A stretch of 37,112 bases of DNA from a virus (IMGVR_UViG_3300018421_000080:1-37112); one strand, 5' to 3'; shown: positions 1 through 7,742, counted from the first letter of the stretch. Program-made: numbers and translations. The notes: generated from the sequence alone by a model not told the origin.

Positions 1-35
1 AGAAGAAAATTAATTTTTTTTAAAACTTTAATTTA

Positions 36-43
36 TATAAATA
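36..43 (+). promoter_or_regulatory. T4-type late promoter upstream of gene 21
   Basis: Exact TATAAATA, the T4 late promoter box recognised by gp55-programmed RNA polymerase. It lies 56 nt before the prohead protease start and would drive 21-22-23. Between box and gene is a perfect inverted repeat TTTACA-A-TGTAAA at 66-78, of unknown role. No gene is seen in bases 1-99. Confidence 0.75.
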
Positions 44-99
44 ATTGCATGTAAAGGGTAAATACTTTACAATGTAAAATTATTTCGAGGCGCAAAGAT

Positions 100-753
100 A
101 TGAAGCTTATTACAGAATATAAAGAATCGGATGTTCAATGTATCGTCGAGAAGAAAGAAGACGGTTCAAAGAGCTATATGATTGAAGGCATCTTTGCACA
201 AGCCGATCAAAAGAACAGAAATGGACGTGTTTATCCAAAGCCTATTATGGAACAGGCTGTTAAGAAATACGTTACAGAACAGGTTTCTAAGGGTAGAGCA
301 GTTGGTGAATTAAATCACCCATCTGGTCCTACTGTTAACTTAGATAAAGTTTCCCACAAAATTACTGAACTTAAAATGGATGGTTCTAATGTAATTGGGA
401 AAGCACGCATACTGGAAACTCCTATGGGTCAGATCGTTAGAGGTCTACTTGATGGCGAGGTTTCACTAGGCGTATCAACTCGTGGTATGGGAAGTCTTGA
501 GAATAGAAATGGTGTTATGTATGTCAAGGAAGACTTTATGTTGAATACCGTTGACATCGTCCAGGATCCATCTGCACCTAACGCATTTGTTAATGGAGTT
601 ATGGAAGGCGTAGAATGGGTATGGAATAATGGCATTATCGAAGCTCAGGAAATTGAAAAGATTGAGACTGAAATTAAAAAAGCTTCAAGAGCGGATCTGT
701 ACGAAGTACAAGTTCGTGAGTTTAAGAATTTCCTCTCGTTGTTAAAATCATAA
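100..753 (+). CDS. 21: prohead core protease (gp21)
   Basis: Serine protease of the T4 prohead that cleaves scaffold and capsid proteins during head maturation. The 217-residue protein matches the gp21 family: the catalytic His region is E-L-N-H-P-S-G-P with His73, and the catalytic Ser lies in S-L-G-V-S-T-R-G with Ser126, corresponding to His85 and Ser140 of T4 gp21. The length is close to T4's 212. A GAGG Shine-Dalgarno-like stretch lies about 12 nt before the ATG. It is followed after 15 nt by the scaffold gene and then by the capsid gene, the T4 order 21-22-23, all under the late promoter at 36-43. Confidence 0.95.
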   Translation: MKLITEYKESDVQCIVEKKEDGSKSYMIEGIFAQADQKNRNGRVYPKPIMEQAVKKYVTEQVSKGRAVGELNHPSGPTVNLDKVSHKITELKMDGSNVIGKARILETPMGQIVRGLLDGEVSLGVSTRGMGSLENRNGVMYVKEDFMLNTVDIVQDPSAPNAFVNGVMEGVEWVWNNGIIEAQEIEKIETEIKKASRADLYEVQVREFKNFLSLLKS

Positions 754-768
754 AAATAGGAGTCAAAC

Positions 769-1809
769 ATGACTGAAGATCAAATCATTGAAGATCAGGA
801 TGTTGAAACTTCCGAAGTTGAAATCGAGGAAGCTCAGGGTCACGATCCGAAAAACGCGGAAGCCCAGTCCGTAGCATCTGTTGATAAAGCAGGTGACGCA
901 ACTGGCACGGCTCCAGCTCGTAAGGGCGATAAAAAGAACAGCGAACCAATGCCAAAGACTAAAGCAGCTCTGATGGCAGGCATGGTGTCTAAAATGCAGG
1001 GCATGAATAAACAAGCTCTGATGGCTTTGTACGGTGAAGCATTTGAAGATGATCAGGAACTGGAAACAGTTGCTGAACAAGAAACTTCTTATGACTTCGA
1101 CGCTGATCTAAACGCTCTGGTAGAATCCGAAGCAACTCTCTCTGATGAGTTCAAGGGTAAAGCTGGAATCATTTTTGAAGCAGCAGTCAAATCAAAAATT
1201 GCTGAAGAAGTAGAACGTCTTGAAGAAAATTACAAGACAGAACTTCAAGAGGAAGTTGATACCTTTAAGAACCAAATGGTCGAAAAGGTAGATGGCTATC
1301 TCAACTACGTAGTTGAAAATTGGATGGAAGAAAACAAACTGGCTATCCAGTCCGGTCTTCGTACGGAAATCGCAGAAGGTTTCATGAACAAATTGAAAGA
1401 TCTGTTCACTGAATCCTACATCGAAGTTCCAGAATCCAAAGTCGACCTAGTGGACGATCTTGCGGAGCAGGTTCAAGAGCTTGAAACCAAGCTTAACGAA
1501 TCTACTGCAAAGCAGATCCAAATGACTGAAGAGCTTGAGCAGTTCAAGCGTTATGAAGTCATTAGAGAACACGCACGTGGTCTCGCCGAAACAGAAGTAG
1601 AAAAACTCGTTAAATTGACTCAGGACATCGATTATGTTAGCGAAGAAACTTTTGCAGAAAAAGTTGCTACCATTAAAGAATCCTATTTCAAGAAAGCAGT
1701 AGCTTCTGAAAACAACACTGATCTTATTGAAGAAGAAGCAGAAGACGAAGTCGAAGTTTCTGATGCAATGAATCAGTATCTCGCAGCCCTAAAGAAAACA
1801 CAACGATAA
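769..1809 (+). CDS. 22: prohead scaffold core protein (gp22)
   Basis: Major internal scaffold protein of the prohead, by position between the protease and the major capsid protein and by composition: very acidic, rich in Glu/Lys/Ala, with long predicted coiled-coil stretches around residues 135-180 and 225-265. At 346 residues it is longer than T4 gp22 (about 270); the extra length includes an N-terminal acidic region followed by a basic Ala/Lys stretch near residues 45-60. Several L-x-E or I-x-E triplets could be gp21 cleavage sites. Shine-Dalgarno GGAG lies 7 nt before the ATG. Sequence identity to gp22 is weak in this family, so synteny carries most of the call. Confidence 0.88.
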   Translation: MTEDQIIEDQDVETSEVEIEEAQGHDPKNAEAQSVASVDKAGDATGTAPARKGDKKNSEPMPKTKAALMAGMVSKMQGMNKQALMALYGEAFEDDQELETVAEQETSYDFDADLNALVESEATLSDEFKGKAGIIFEAAVKSKIAEEVERLEENYKTELQEEVDTFKNQMVEKVDGYLNYVVENWMEENKLAIQSGLRTEIAEGFMNKLKDLFTESYIEVPESKVDLVDDLAEQVQELETKLNESTAKQIQMTEELEQFKRYEVIREHARGLAETEVEKLVKLTQDIDYVSEETFAEKVATIKESYFKKAVASENNTDLIEEEAEDEVEVSDAMNQYLAALKKTQR

Positions 1810-1825
1810 TTAGGAGTCCATAGAA

Positions 1826-3169
1826 ATGCATAACGTAATTTCCTATGATAAGCTCGTCGAGAAATGGGCACCAGTTCTGAATGAAGAGACTGCTGGTTCC
1901 ATTAAAGACGCGCACAGAAAAGCGGTTACTGCCGTTGTTCTGGAAAACCAAGAAAGAGCTTTCCGTGAGGAAGCAGAGCAGGGTTCATTCCTTTCGGAAG
2001 CTGCTCCAGGTAACTCAACTTCATCTGCTGCTAACTGGAACCCAGTTCTGATTAGCCTTGTACGTCGCGCTCTTCCAAACATGATCGCATACGACGTTGC
2101 AGGTGTTCAGCCAATGACTGGTCCAACTGGTCTTATCTTCGCAATGAAGAGCCGTTACGACGGTGGTTCAACAACTAACCGTGAAGCACTGTTCAACGAA
2201 GCAGAAACAAACTTCTCCGGTGACTCTTCAGCAACTCATGATTCCGACAACGCTTCTGGCTTGTTCGGCATCGACTCAGCTGCTCAAGACTCTAACTTGG
2301 ACGATCAGCGTCTTACTTCAATCTTCGGCGGCGGTATGCCAACAGGCGACGCTGAAGGTCTTGGTTCAGCATCTGTTGATCCAAACTCTGCATTCCGCGA
2401 AATGGGCTTCACCATCGAGAAAGCTACAGTCACTGCCAAAAGCCGTGCACTGAAAGCTGAATACTCGCTGGAACTTGCTCAGGACCTTAAAGCTATCCAT
2501 GGATTGGATGCTGAAACTGAACTGGCCAACATTCTGTCAACAGAAATCTTGGCTGAAATCAACCGCGAAGTTATTCGTACTCTGAACACTCAGGCGAAAA
2601 CTGGCGCATCAACTGCAAACACTGCAGTTAATGGTATCTTCGACCTCAGCACAGACGCTGATGGCCGTTGGTCCGTTGAAAAGTTCAAAGGCTTGATCGT
2701 ACAGGTTGAGCGTGAAGCAAACATCATTGCAAAAGAAACACGTAGAGGTAAAGGTAACTTTATGATCTGTTCCTCTGACGTAGCTTCTGCACTTGCTGCT
2801 TCAGGCATGCTGGACTATGCTCCTGCAATGTCAACTAACCTGAACGTTGATGACACAGGTAACACTTTCGCTGGTACGCTCAACGGTCGCATGAAGGTCT
2901 ATATTGACCCATATGCAACTGCTGACTACGTAAACGTAGGTTATAAGGGTACAAACCCATATGACGCTGGCGTATTCTACTGCCCATACGTTCCACTAAC
3001 AATGGTACGTGCGGTTGGTGAAGACACCTTCCAGCCAAAAATCGGCTTTAAGACTCGTTACGGTATGGCTTCAAACCCATTCGTTGGCGATACTCCAGCC
3101 GATGGTCTTGCAACTGTTAAGACTAACCAGTACTACCGTATCTTCCGCGTGGACAACATCCTCGCCTAA
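1826..3169 (+). CDS. 23: major capsid protein (gp23)
   Basis: Forms the hexamers of the T4-type head. The protein (447 residues) aligns by eye with T4 gp23 across its length: G-S-F-L-S-E near the N-terminus matches the T4 G-S-F-L-T-E processing site, predicting gp21 cleavage after Glu58. Later come R-R-A-L-P-N-M-I-A-Y-D, E-M-G-F-T-I-E-K, A-K-S-R-A-L-K-A-E-Y-S-L-E-L-A-Q-D-L-K and, near the end, G-F-K-T-R-Y-G. It is shorter than T4 gp23 (521), as in marine T4-like phages. Shine-Dalgarno TAGGAG precedes the ATG. Codon use is more GC-rich and optimised than in the accessory genes, as expected of a very highly expressed protein. Confidence 0.97.
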   Translation: MHNVISYDKLVEKWAPVLNEETAGSIKDAHRKAVTAVVLENQERAFREEAEQGSFLSEAAPGNSTSSAANWNPVLISLVRRALPNMIAYDVAGVQPMTGPTGLIFAMKSRYDGGSTTNREALFNEAETNFSGDSSATHDSDNASGLFGIDSAAQDSNLDDQRLTSIFGGGMPTGDAEGLGSASVDPNSAFREMGFTIEKATVTAKSRALKAEYSLELAQDLKAIHGLDAETELANILSTEILAEINREVIRTLNTQAKTGASTANTAVNGIFDLSTDADGRWSVEKFKGLIVQVEREANIIAKETRRGKGNFMICSSDVASALAASGMLDYAPAMSTNLNVDDTGNTFAGTLNGRMKVYIDPYATADYVNVGYKGTNPYDAGVFYCPYVPLTMVRAVGEDTFQPKIGFKTRYGMASNPFVGDTPADGLATVKTNQYYRIFRVDNILA

Positions 3170-3189
3170 TCGGTATAATAATAAAAAAA

Positions 3190-3241
3190 GGGAGGGGAAT
3201 CCAACCCCTCCCAACTAAGAGCGCTTCGGCGCTCTTTTTTT
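3190..3241. terminator. double hairpin terminator after gene 23
   Basis: Two consecutive stems follow the capsid gene. The first is GGGAGGGG/CCCCTCCC (3190-3197 with 3205-3212, 7-nt loop). The second is AGAGCGC-TTCG-GCGCTCT (3218-3235), with a UUCG tetraloop and a T run at 3235-3241. The second is a classic Rho-independent terminator for the + strand. The T run overlaps the stop codon of the convergent - strand gene, so the hairpin may also slow transcription from the other side, though no T run follows it in that direction. Confidence 0.9.
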
Positions 3242-3449
3242 AATCCGTGTATTGTGATGGAACAGCTGAAGCATCCCAAACATATGGGCTATACTTAGGA
3301 TTACCAACGACTACAACGTCACTATCACCAACCTCGGTCCAGACACGATCGTCCATCCATTTATGGTAGTAAGCAGGACCACCCCAGACTTTCCGAGCCC
3401 GTTGGTAGGTAGCTTGATCCATTCCTACATAGTGTACAGTTCTAACCAT
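3240..3449 (-). CDS. small protein of unknown function (69 aa)
   Basis: Start chosen at 3449 because a clear Shine-Dalgarno (AAGGAG, 7 nt before the ATG on the - strand) precedes it; a longer reading to 3509 lacks one. The product is rich in Tyr, Trp and Val, with a K-V-W-G-G-P-A-Y-Y-H-K-W centre and no recognised domain, signal peptide or membrane segment. It is the second gene of a two-gene - strand unit read from the early promoter at 3776-3804, convergent with gene 23. An early-expressed accessory protein is likely from the promoter type; the function is unknown. Confidence 0.7.
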   Translation of the reverse strand: MVRTVHYVGMDQATYQRARKVWGGPAYYHKWMDDRVWTEVGDSDVVVVGNPKYSPYVWDASAVPSQYTD

Positions 3450-3477
3450 AATATAACTCCTTTCCTCTTTGTAACTT

Positions 3478-3726
3478 TCAATGTAACTGGCCTTTTTTTG
3501 CTTGTTCAAAACTAGTCATATCATCTTTAAAAAGAACAATCTGTTCTACGATTTTATCATAATCGTGTTCATTTAACAATGTTCTATACATGCTAAGACC
3601 CGTACTGACAAGTATAGCTGCAATCAGTAAGGGATCTTGATCTTCTTCAACTAAATCATTTGTTAAATTAATATAGTGATTATAAACTTCCGAAAAGGCC
3701 TTTTCTTCAAAATCTTCCCAGTTCAT
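3478..3726 (-). CDS. small acidic protein of unknown function (82 aa)
   Basis: Start chosen at 3726: AAGGAG lies 9 nt upstream on the - strand, whereas the longer reading from 3756 has no such signal. The product begins M-N-W-E-D-F-E-E, is acidic, and is probably all-helical, with a hydrophobic helix around L-L-I-A-A-I-L-V-S-T-G-L. No family is recognised. It is the first gene of the short - strand early unit placed between the late genes 23 and the tube protein gene, followed after 28 nt by the second small gene. Confidence 0.7.
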   Translation of the reverse strand: MNWEDFEEKAFSEVYNHYINLTNDLVEEDQDPLLIAAILVSTGLSMYRTLLNEHDYDKIVEQIVLFKDDMTSFEQAKKGQLH

Positions 3727-3775
3727 TGTACTACACTCCTTCATAGTGATCTGCAAGTACTTCCATACATTCGCT

Positions 3776-3804
3776 AATATAAGGCTTTTATAATTAAATG
3801 TAAA
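3776..3804 (-). promoter_or_regulatory. early (sigma70-like) promoter, - strand
   Basis: Read on the - strand: TTTACA (3804-3799), 17 nt, TATATT (3781-3776). The -35 is preceded by two six-G runs and then by A tracts (the + strand shows C runs and T runs at 3805-3837), which resembles a UP element of strong T4 early promoters. It drives the two small - strand genes. Confidence 0.75.
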
Positions 3805-3838
3805 CCCCCCTCCCCCCTATTTTTTTTCATTTTTTTTG

Positions 3839-3846
3839 TATAAATA
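3839..3846 (+). promoter_or_regulatory. T4-type late promoter upstream of the tube protein gene
   Basis: Exact TATAAATA ending 18 nt before the ATG at 3865, followed by an AAGGAG Shine-Dalgarno. It fits the late timing of a tail structural protein. Confidence 0.85.
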
Positions 3847-3864
3847 GACGTAAGGAGTATTGAT

Positions 3865-4374
3865 ATGGCAGTTACAGTAAATCAATTAGAAAACACAAAC
3901 TTCATGGCACCAACTGGTTTCCGTGTGGTTATTAATAGACAACGTTTTCCGAATTTAGAATTTTTTGCACAAACAGTATCACATCCAAGTGTTATTGTAA
4001 CACCAAGTGAAGCACCTTTCCGTTTCTCGAATGCGTACATCCCAGGTGATAAGATCTTTTACGAGGAGCTACAAATTACAGCTATTCTTGATGAAAACAT
4101 GACACTCTATATGGAAATGTTTGAATGGCTTAAAAGCTTCGTAGAAAATCCATTGGATCAAAATGCGACGGGTATATACAGAGAAGGTGATAAATCTTTG
4201 TACGATATTTCTGTACTAGTACTTAACAGCCACAACAACGTGGTACGTACTATTACCTATAAAGATGCCTTTCCATCTACACTTGGTAACGTAGAGTTCA
4301 GTTCTACAATCGGTGATGTTCAGTACATCACACTTCCTATTACCTTTAGATATACGACGTTTACAGTCAGCTAA
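3865..4374 (+). CDS. gp19-family tail tube-like protein
   Basis: Probable structural tail protein of the T4 gp19 tube family (169 residues; T4 gp19 is 163). The pattern N-F-x-A-P-T-G-F-R-V-V-I, then A-Q-T-V-S-H-P-S near residue 35-40, G-D-K-I-F-Y-E-E near residue 65-72, E-W-L-K-S-F near 90-95, and the alternating beta C-terminus with L-G-N-V-E-F follow the tube fold layout of gp19 and the related gp54. A late promoter lies directly upstream and AAGGAG precedes the ATG. It could be the main tube protein, the tube initiator or a paralogue; the sequence alone does not settle which. Confidence 0.72.
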   Translation: MAVTVNQLENTNFMAPTGFRVVINRQRFPNLEFFAQTVSHPSVIVTPSEAPFRFSNAYIPGDKIFYEELQITAILDENMTLYMEMFEWLKSFVENPLDQNATGIYREGDKSLYDISVLVLNSHNNVVRTITYKDAFPSTLGNVEFSSTIGDVQYITLPITFRYTTFTVS

Positions 4375-4388
4375 AAATGTGATATAAT
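4360..4388 (+). promoter_or_regulatory. early promoter for the 2OG-oxygenase gene at 4395
   Basis: TTTACA (4360-4365), exactly 17 nt, TATAAT (4383-4388), with an extended TGA before the -10. The gene's ATG begins 6 nt after the -10 box, so the predicted transcription start falls on or beside the start codon. Confidence 0.8.
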
Positions 4389-4394
4389 TATATT

Positions 4395-4910
4395 ATGATT
4401 GAGCACTACATTTATCATTATCAACAAGATCCGAAAGTAGCAAAAAGAAACAAAGAAAAGATTTTGGATCTTATCGAACAGGATAAACACAAATACAATA
4501 TCCAGCTGAATAAAGAAGGATATTGGTACGATTATCCAGATTGCGGTAAACGCAAGACCGCATACGAAAATAAAGCACTAAAAGTTATTTGGCCATTTGC
4601 AGAACAGACAGCTCTAGAATTCGGTTGTAATATTTATCGAAGACCCCCGGTATGGTTTCAACAATATCCTAAAGGCTCTAAGTTCGGTTGGCATACTCAT
4701 CCTAAATCTCATTTTGCTTGTGTTTATTTTGTAGAACTACCTAATCCTAATTATGCAACTGAATTCTTAACTTTAGGTAGATTTCCGGTTAATGAGGGTG
4801 ATATTATCTTTTTCCCAGCTTTTTTACCACATAGATCTCCTCATATAAATATTGATCAAAGGAAGACTATTATCTCTACAAATTTTGATCTTGATTTCAA
4901 AAGGTATTAA
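4395..4910 (+). CDS. 2OG-Fe(II) oxygenase-like protein
   Basis: Predicted non-haem iron, 2-oxoglutarate-dependent oxygenase of the small 2OG-FeII_Oxy_5-like type. Visible motifs are W-H-T-H-P-K-S-H with His100/His102, then E-G-D-I-I-F-F-P-A-F-L-P-H-R-S-P with distal His146, and the 2OG-binding Arg156, the last beta strand reading T-I-I-S-T-N-F-D. The substrate is unknown; relatives hydroxylate protein side chains or small molecules. There is no Shine-Dalgarno: the ATG sits 6 nt downstream of a perfect -10 box, suggesting a leaderless early mRNA. Arg codons are mostly AGA, unlike the replication genes, suggesting later acquisition. Confidence 0.78.
   Translation: MIEHYIYHYQQDPKVAKRNKEKILDLIEQDKHKYNIQLNKEGYWYDYPDCGKRKTAYENKALKVIWPFAEQTALEFGCNIYRRPPVWFQQYPKGSKFGWHTHPKSHFACVYFVELPNPNYATEFLTLGRFPVNEGDIIFFPAFLPHRSPHINIDQRKTIISTNFDLDFKRY
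4844..4851 (+). promoter_or_regulatory. possible late promoter upstream of uvsY
   Basis: Exact TATAAATA inside the end of the oxygenase gene, 64 nt before the uvsY start. The position is right for a late promoter, but it is within coding sequence (codons for His-Ile-Asn-Ile), so chance is possible. Confidence 0.4.
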
Positions 4911-4915
4911 TTATT

Positions 4916-5356
4916 ATGAATCTTGAAACTATCTTAGAAATGTGGACTGATGATTGTAAAATTACTGGTTCACTAGACGAATCTTCTAGACAAACACCTA
5001 TACTTCATGCTAAGTACTTAGCTATGCTCACACAAGCAAAGTTACAACTTAAAAGATCAGAGATGCAGCAAAAGTCTTTACTTAAAGATAAGTGGCTTTA
5101 CTACAATGGTAAAATGTCAAAAGAAGATATCGAAGAGCGGGGTTGGCAGTTCGATCCGTTTAATGGTCTAAAAGTACTGAAGGGGGAAATGGATTACTAC
5201 TACGATGCAGATGTTGACATACAAAAGTCAGAAGAAAAGGTCCAGTACTGGAAAACCATTACAGAAACCTTAACAGAAATTGTCGATAATATTAAATGGA
5301 GACACCAAACAATTGGTAATATGATCCGTTGGCGTATGTTCGAAGCTGGGGATTAA
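4916..5356 (+). CDS. uvsY: recombination mediator UvsY
   Basis: Loads the UvsX recombinase onto gp32-coated single-stranded DNA. The 146-residue protein has the T4 UvsY layout (137 residues): an N-terminal helix, L-H-A-K-Y-L-A-M-L near residues 29-37, K-W-L-Y-Y-N-G-K-M around residues 60-68, a helix S-E-E-K-V-Q-Y-W-K, and the diagnostic end I-G-N-M-I-R-W-R-M-F-E-A-G-D (T4 ends with M-R-A-F-E-A-G-K). It neighbours uvsW, the T4 pairing, but here a - strand gene separates them and its end overlaps the uvsY stop by 4 nt. Confidence 0.93.
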   Translation: MNLETILEMWTDDCKITGSLDESSRQTPILHAKYLAMLTQAKLQLKRSEMQQKSLLKDKWLYYNGKMSKEDIEERGWQFDPFNGLKVLKGEMDYYYDADVDIQKSEEKVQYWKTITETLTEIVDNIKWRHQTIGNMIRWRMFEAGD

Positions 5357-5733
5357 ACTACTTCTTCGGTTTTAGTTATATACTGATAAGTAAGATCCAT
5401 GTCGTCAAAGGATTCATCAGTATAATCTAGACCAGCTTTGATAGTTTGCCAATGATTATACACATCTTCCGATGGCCAATCAACAATATATGTAAGAGTT
5501 TGTGTAGATTGATCAAAGGTGAAGGTATGCGTGGTAGCCCAAGCGGCTTCTATATCTGTACCATGTATAGCCCAAAGACCTGTCGTGTCATTTTCTGCAA
5601 TTGCACTAAACTGAGCAGCATCGGACATTTGGTTTCCAATATAATATTCAAAAAACTCAGTGGCAGTAGCTTTTGTTTGATAACCAGCCATTGTAGAGTT
5701 GCCGACAGAAGTAACTTTAACAGAGTGTGTCAT
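5353..5733 (-). CDS. unknown protein, convergent with uvsY (126 aa)
   Basis: Not recognised. The 126-residue product is acidic, Thr-rich and low in Lys, with an N-terminal M-T-H-S-V-K-V-T-S-V and a middle T-H-T-F-T-F-D-Q-S-T-Q-T-L-T-Y-I-V-D-W that suggests beta strands. It has no signal peptide or membrane helix. It lies on the - strand between uvsY and uvsW, shares 4 nt with the end of uvsY, and has its own - strand late promoter 34 nt upstream. This argues for a late product such as a minor structural or decoration protein; that is inference. The Shine-Dalgarno is weak (GGAGAAATTTGA before the ATG). Confidence 0.75.
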   Translation of the reverse strand: MTHSVKVTSVGNSTMAGYQTKATATEFFEYYIGNQMSDAAQFSAIAENDTTGLWAIHGTDIEAAWATTHTFTFDQSTQTLTYIVDWPSEDVYNHWQTIKAGLDYTDESFDDMDLTYQYITKTEEVV

Positions 5734-5767
5734 TCAAATTTCTCCGATGGAATCTAATTTACAGTGC

Positions 5768-5775
5768 TATTTATA
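5768..5775 (-). promoter_or_regulatory. T4-type late promoter, - strand
   Basis: TATTTATA on the + strand, which is TATAAATA on the - strand, 34 nt before the start of the gene ending at 5353. It is the only late box seen on the - strand. Confidence 0.75.
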
Positions 5776-5792
5776 CGTTATAGATACTCAAG

Positions 5793-7283
5793 ATGGAAAA
5801 TATTAAAGTAAAAATGCAGAACCATTCAATGCTACAAATCGGTTGCGATTACGGTATTGCTAATGAGCTAAGTGATTTCTTTTCTTTCTTTGTTCCTGGT
5901 TATAAATTTATGCCTGCATATAAGAATAGGGTATGGGATGGTAAGATTCGTCTGTTTAATATCACACAGATGACACTGCCTGTTGGGCTATATCCGTTCC
6001 TAAAAGAATTTGCTAAACCCCGGAATTATACGATTGAGCCTATATTGGATGATCATTACGGATTGCCAGAAGTACTGAATCCTATTAATCCGGATGAGAT
6101 CTATCAATATATTAAAGATCTAAATTTGCAATCACGTGGTAATCCAATTGATATACGTGATTATCAGTTCGATGCATTCTGTCATGGATTATATAAAAAA
6201 CGAGGTGTATTGATCTCCCCAACTGGTTCTGGTAAGTCTCTTATCATCTATGCTTTTGTTCGTTACTATTTAGATATGATTGATGAACATCAGAAAGCAC
6301 TGATTGTTGTGCCTACCACATCTCTCGTCGAACAGATGTACAATGACTTTGGTGACTACGGTAATAATGAAGATTGTCATAGGATTTATTCTGGTCGGGA
6401 TAAAGACACAGATAAGCGTATTATTATATCAACATGGCAATCAATTTATAAGTTACAGCCATCTTGGTTCCAACAATTTGGTATGGTTATTGGTGATGAG
6501 TGTCATGGATTTAAATCTAAGTCACTTACTACATTAATGAATAAATGTACAGAGGCTGAATATAGGTTTGGCACCACAGGTACGCTTGATGGATCACAAA
6601 CACATGAGCTTGTATTACAAGGTTTATTTGGGAAGATATATAATGTAACAACAACAAAAAAGCTGCAGGATGAAGATACTCTTGCAAAGTTAAAAATCAA
6701 TGTGTTGTTGTTAAAGTACTCTGAAGAGATACGAAAAGATTTTGGCAAACGAACCTATCAGGAAGAAATTGATTACATTGTTAAGTATGAACGACGCAAT
6801 AATTTTATTCGTAACCTTGCTTTGGGTCTCGATGGGAACACCCTTGTTCTATTTCAATACGTTGATAAACACGGAAAACCGTTATTCGAACTCATTAGAG
6901 ATAGAGCACATGAACGAAGAAAAGTATTCTTTGTATCAGGGGAAACAGAAACGTCAGATCGTGAAGCGATCCGTAGAATAGTAGAAGGACAAAAAGATGC
7001 TATCATCGTCGCGAGCCTTGGAACTTTCTCTACTGGTATCAATATTCGTAATCTACATAATGTTATCTTTGCATCCCCTTCTAAATCACAAATCAGAGTC
7101 CTGCAATCAATTGGTAGGGGATTAAGAAAGTCAGATAATGATCGTGATACAGTACTGTACGACGTAGCTGATGATCTACATTGGAAGCTCAGAAAAAATT
7201 ATACACTAGAACATAGTGCTGAAAGAATCCGGATGTATGTTAAAGAGGAATTTCCATATAAAATTTTTGAGGTAGATATATGA
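5793..7283 (+). CDS. uvsW: RNA-DNA and branched-DNA helicase UvsW
   Basis: Superfamily 2 helicase that unwinds R-loops and branched DNA and switches T4 from origin- to recombination-dependent replication. The 496 residues match T4 UvsW (503) in layout: N-terminal domain with D-F-F-S-F-F-V-P-G-Y and V-W-D-G-K-I-R-L; Walker A T-G-S-G-K-S at 144-149; D-E-C-H at 235-238; the G-T-T-G-T motif; and C-terminal A-S-L-G-T-F-S-T-G-I and Q-S-I-G-R-G-L-R-K. The end I-F-E-V-D-I resembles the T4 end. No clear Shine-Dalgarno precedes the ATG. Its last 4 nt overlap the next gene. Confidence 0.97.
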   Translation: MENIKVKMQNHSMLQIGCDYGIANELSDFFSFFVPGYKFMPAYKNRVWDGKIRLFNITQMTLPVGLYPFLKEFAKPRNYTIEPILDDHYGLPEVLNPINPDEIYQYIKDLNLQSRGNPIDIRDYQFDAFCHGLYKKRGVLISPTGSGKSLIIYAFVRYYLDMIDEHQKALIVVPTTSLVEQMYNDFGDYGNNEDCHRIYSGRDKDTDKRIIISTWQSIYKLQPSWFQQFGMVIGDECHGFKSKSLTTLMNKCTEAEYRFGTTGTLDGSQTHELVLQGLFGKIYNVTTTKKLQDEDTLAKLKINVLLLKYSEEIRKDFGKRTYQEEIDYIVKYERRNNFIRNLALGLDGNTLVLFQYVDKHGKPLFELIRDRAHERRKVFFVSGETETSDREAIRRIVEGQKDAIIVASLGTFSTGINIRNLHNVIFASPSKSQIRVLQSIGRGLRKSDNDRDTVLYDVADDLHWKLRKNYTLEHSAERIRMYVKEEFPYKIFEVDI

Positions 7284-7639
7284 GTTACAAACAATTAAAG
7301 TTAATTAGCGGTGAAGAAATTATCTGTGAAATAGTCTATTGGCCAGATGAAAAAACAGATGACCAAACGATGGTTATACGATCTGCGGTGGAATTAGCTA
7401 TGCATGAAGATATTGAAGAGGCTATTCGATTTTATACGTTTAGACCATATATGATGTATATTCATGACGAAGAACAGCTTATCACTTTAAATGGTAATAA
7501 CATTACATCAATTACTACTCCTGCCGCGGAAATATTTAAACAATATAAAGCTCATATGAAAATGGTACGGAAAGAAGTATCTAATGATATCGATTCAGAT
7601 CAACCGAACGTTCTTAAGTTTAGGCCCAGGTATCACTAG
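7280..7639 (+). CDS. small conserved-type protein downstream of uvsW
   Basis: Begins with the K-Q-L-K-L-I-S-G-E-E-I-I-C-E-I pattern of a five-stranded barrel seen in Sm/LSm-like folds, followed by further beta strands (M-V-I-R-S-A-V-E-L) and a polar C-terminal tail. The 119-residue protein is translationally coupled to uvsW (ATGA overlap). An RNA-binding Sm-like role is a guess from the first strand pattern only. No catalytic motif, signal peptide or membrane helix is seen. Its 3' end faces the outward-firing - strand promoter at 7670-7698. Confidence 0.75.
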   Translation: MSYKQLKLISGEEIICEIVYWPDEKTDDQTMVIRSAVELAMHEDIEEAIRFYTFRPYMMYIHDEEQLITLNGNNITSITTPAAEIFKQYKAHMKMVRKEVSNDIDSDQPNVLKFRPRYH

Positions 7640-7669
7640 TACTTTATCCCTGCCTAAGATTGACATCTT

Positions 7670-7698
7670 ATTATACCGAAAAACTTATGATCTGTAAA
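7670..7698 (-). promoter_or_regulatory. early-type promoter on the - strand, antisense to the gene at 7280
   Basis: On the - strand: GGGG then TTTACA (7698-7693), exactly 17 nt, TATAAT (7675-7670), with GG just before the -10. A transcript would start near 7663 and run antisense through the gene at 7280-7639 and into uvsW. No - strand gene is seen until 5733. Confidence 0.65.
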
Positions 7699-7713
7699 CC
7701 CCCAAAAAAGATG

Positions 7714-7742
7714 TTTACAAAACTTTTTTTCTACGGTATAAT
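7714..7742 (+). promoter_or_regulatory. early promoter upstream of gene 55
   Basis: TTTACA (7714-7719), 17 nt, TATAAT (7737-7742), preceded by GG. The start of gene 55 is 26 nt downstream, with an AAGGTGA Shine-Dalgarno. It is back to back with the - strand promoter at 7670-7698. Confidence 0.88.

Noticed and set aside
3174-3179. TATAAT after the capsid gene
   Set aside because: No TTTAC-type -35 at 17 nt (GGACAA instead) and the double terminator follows within 20 nt.
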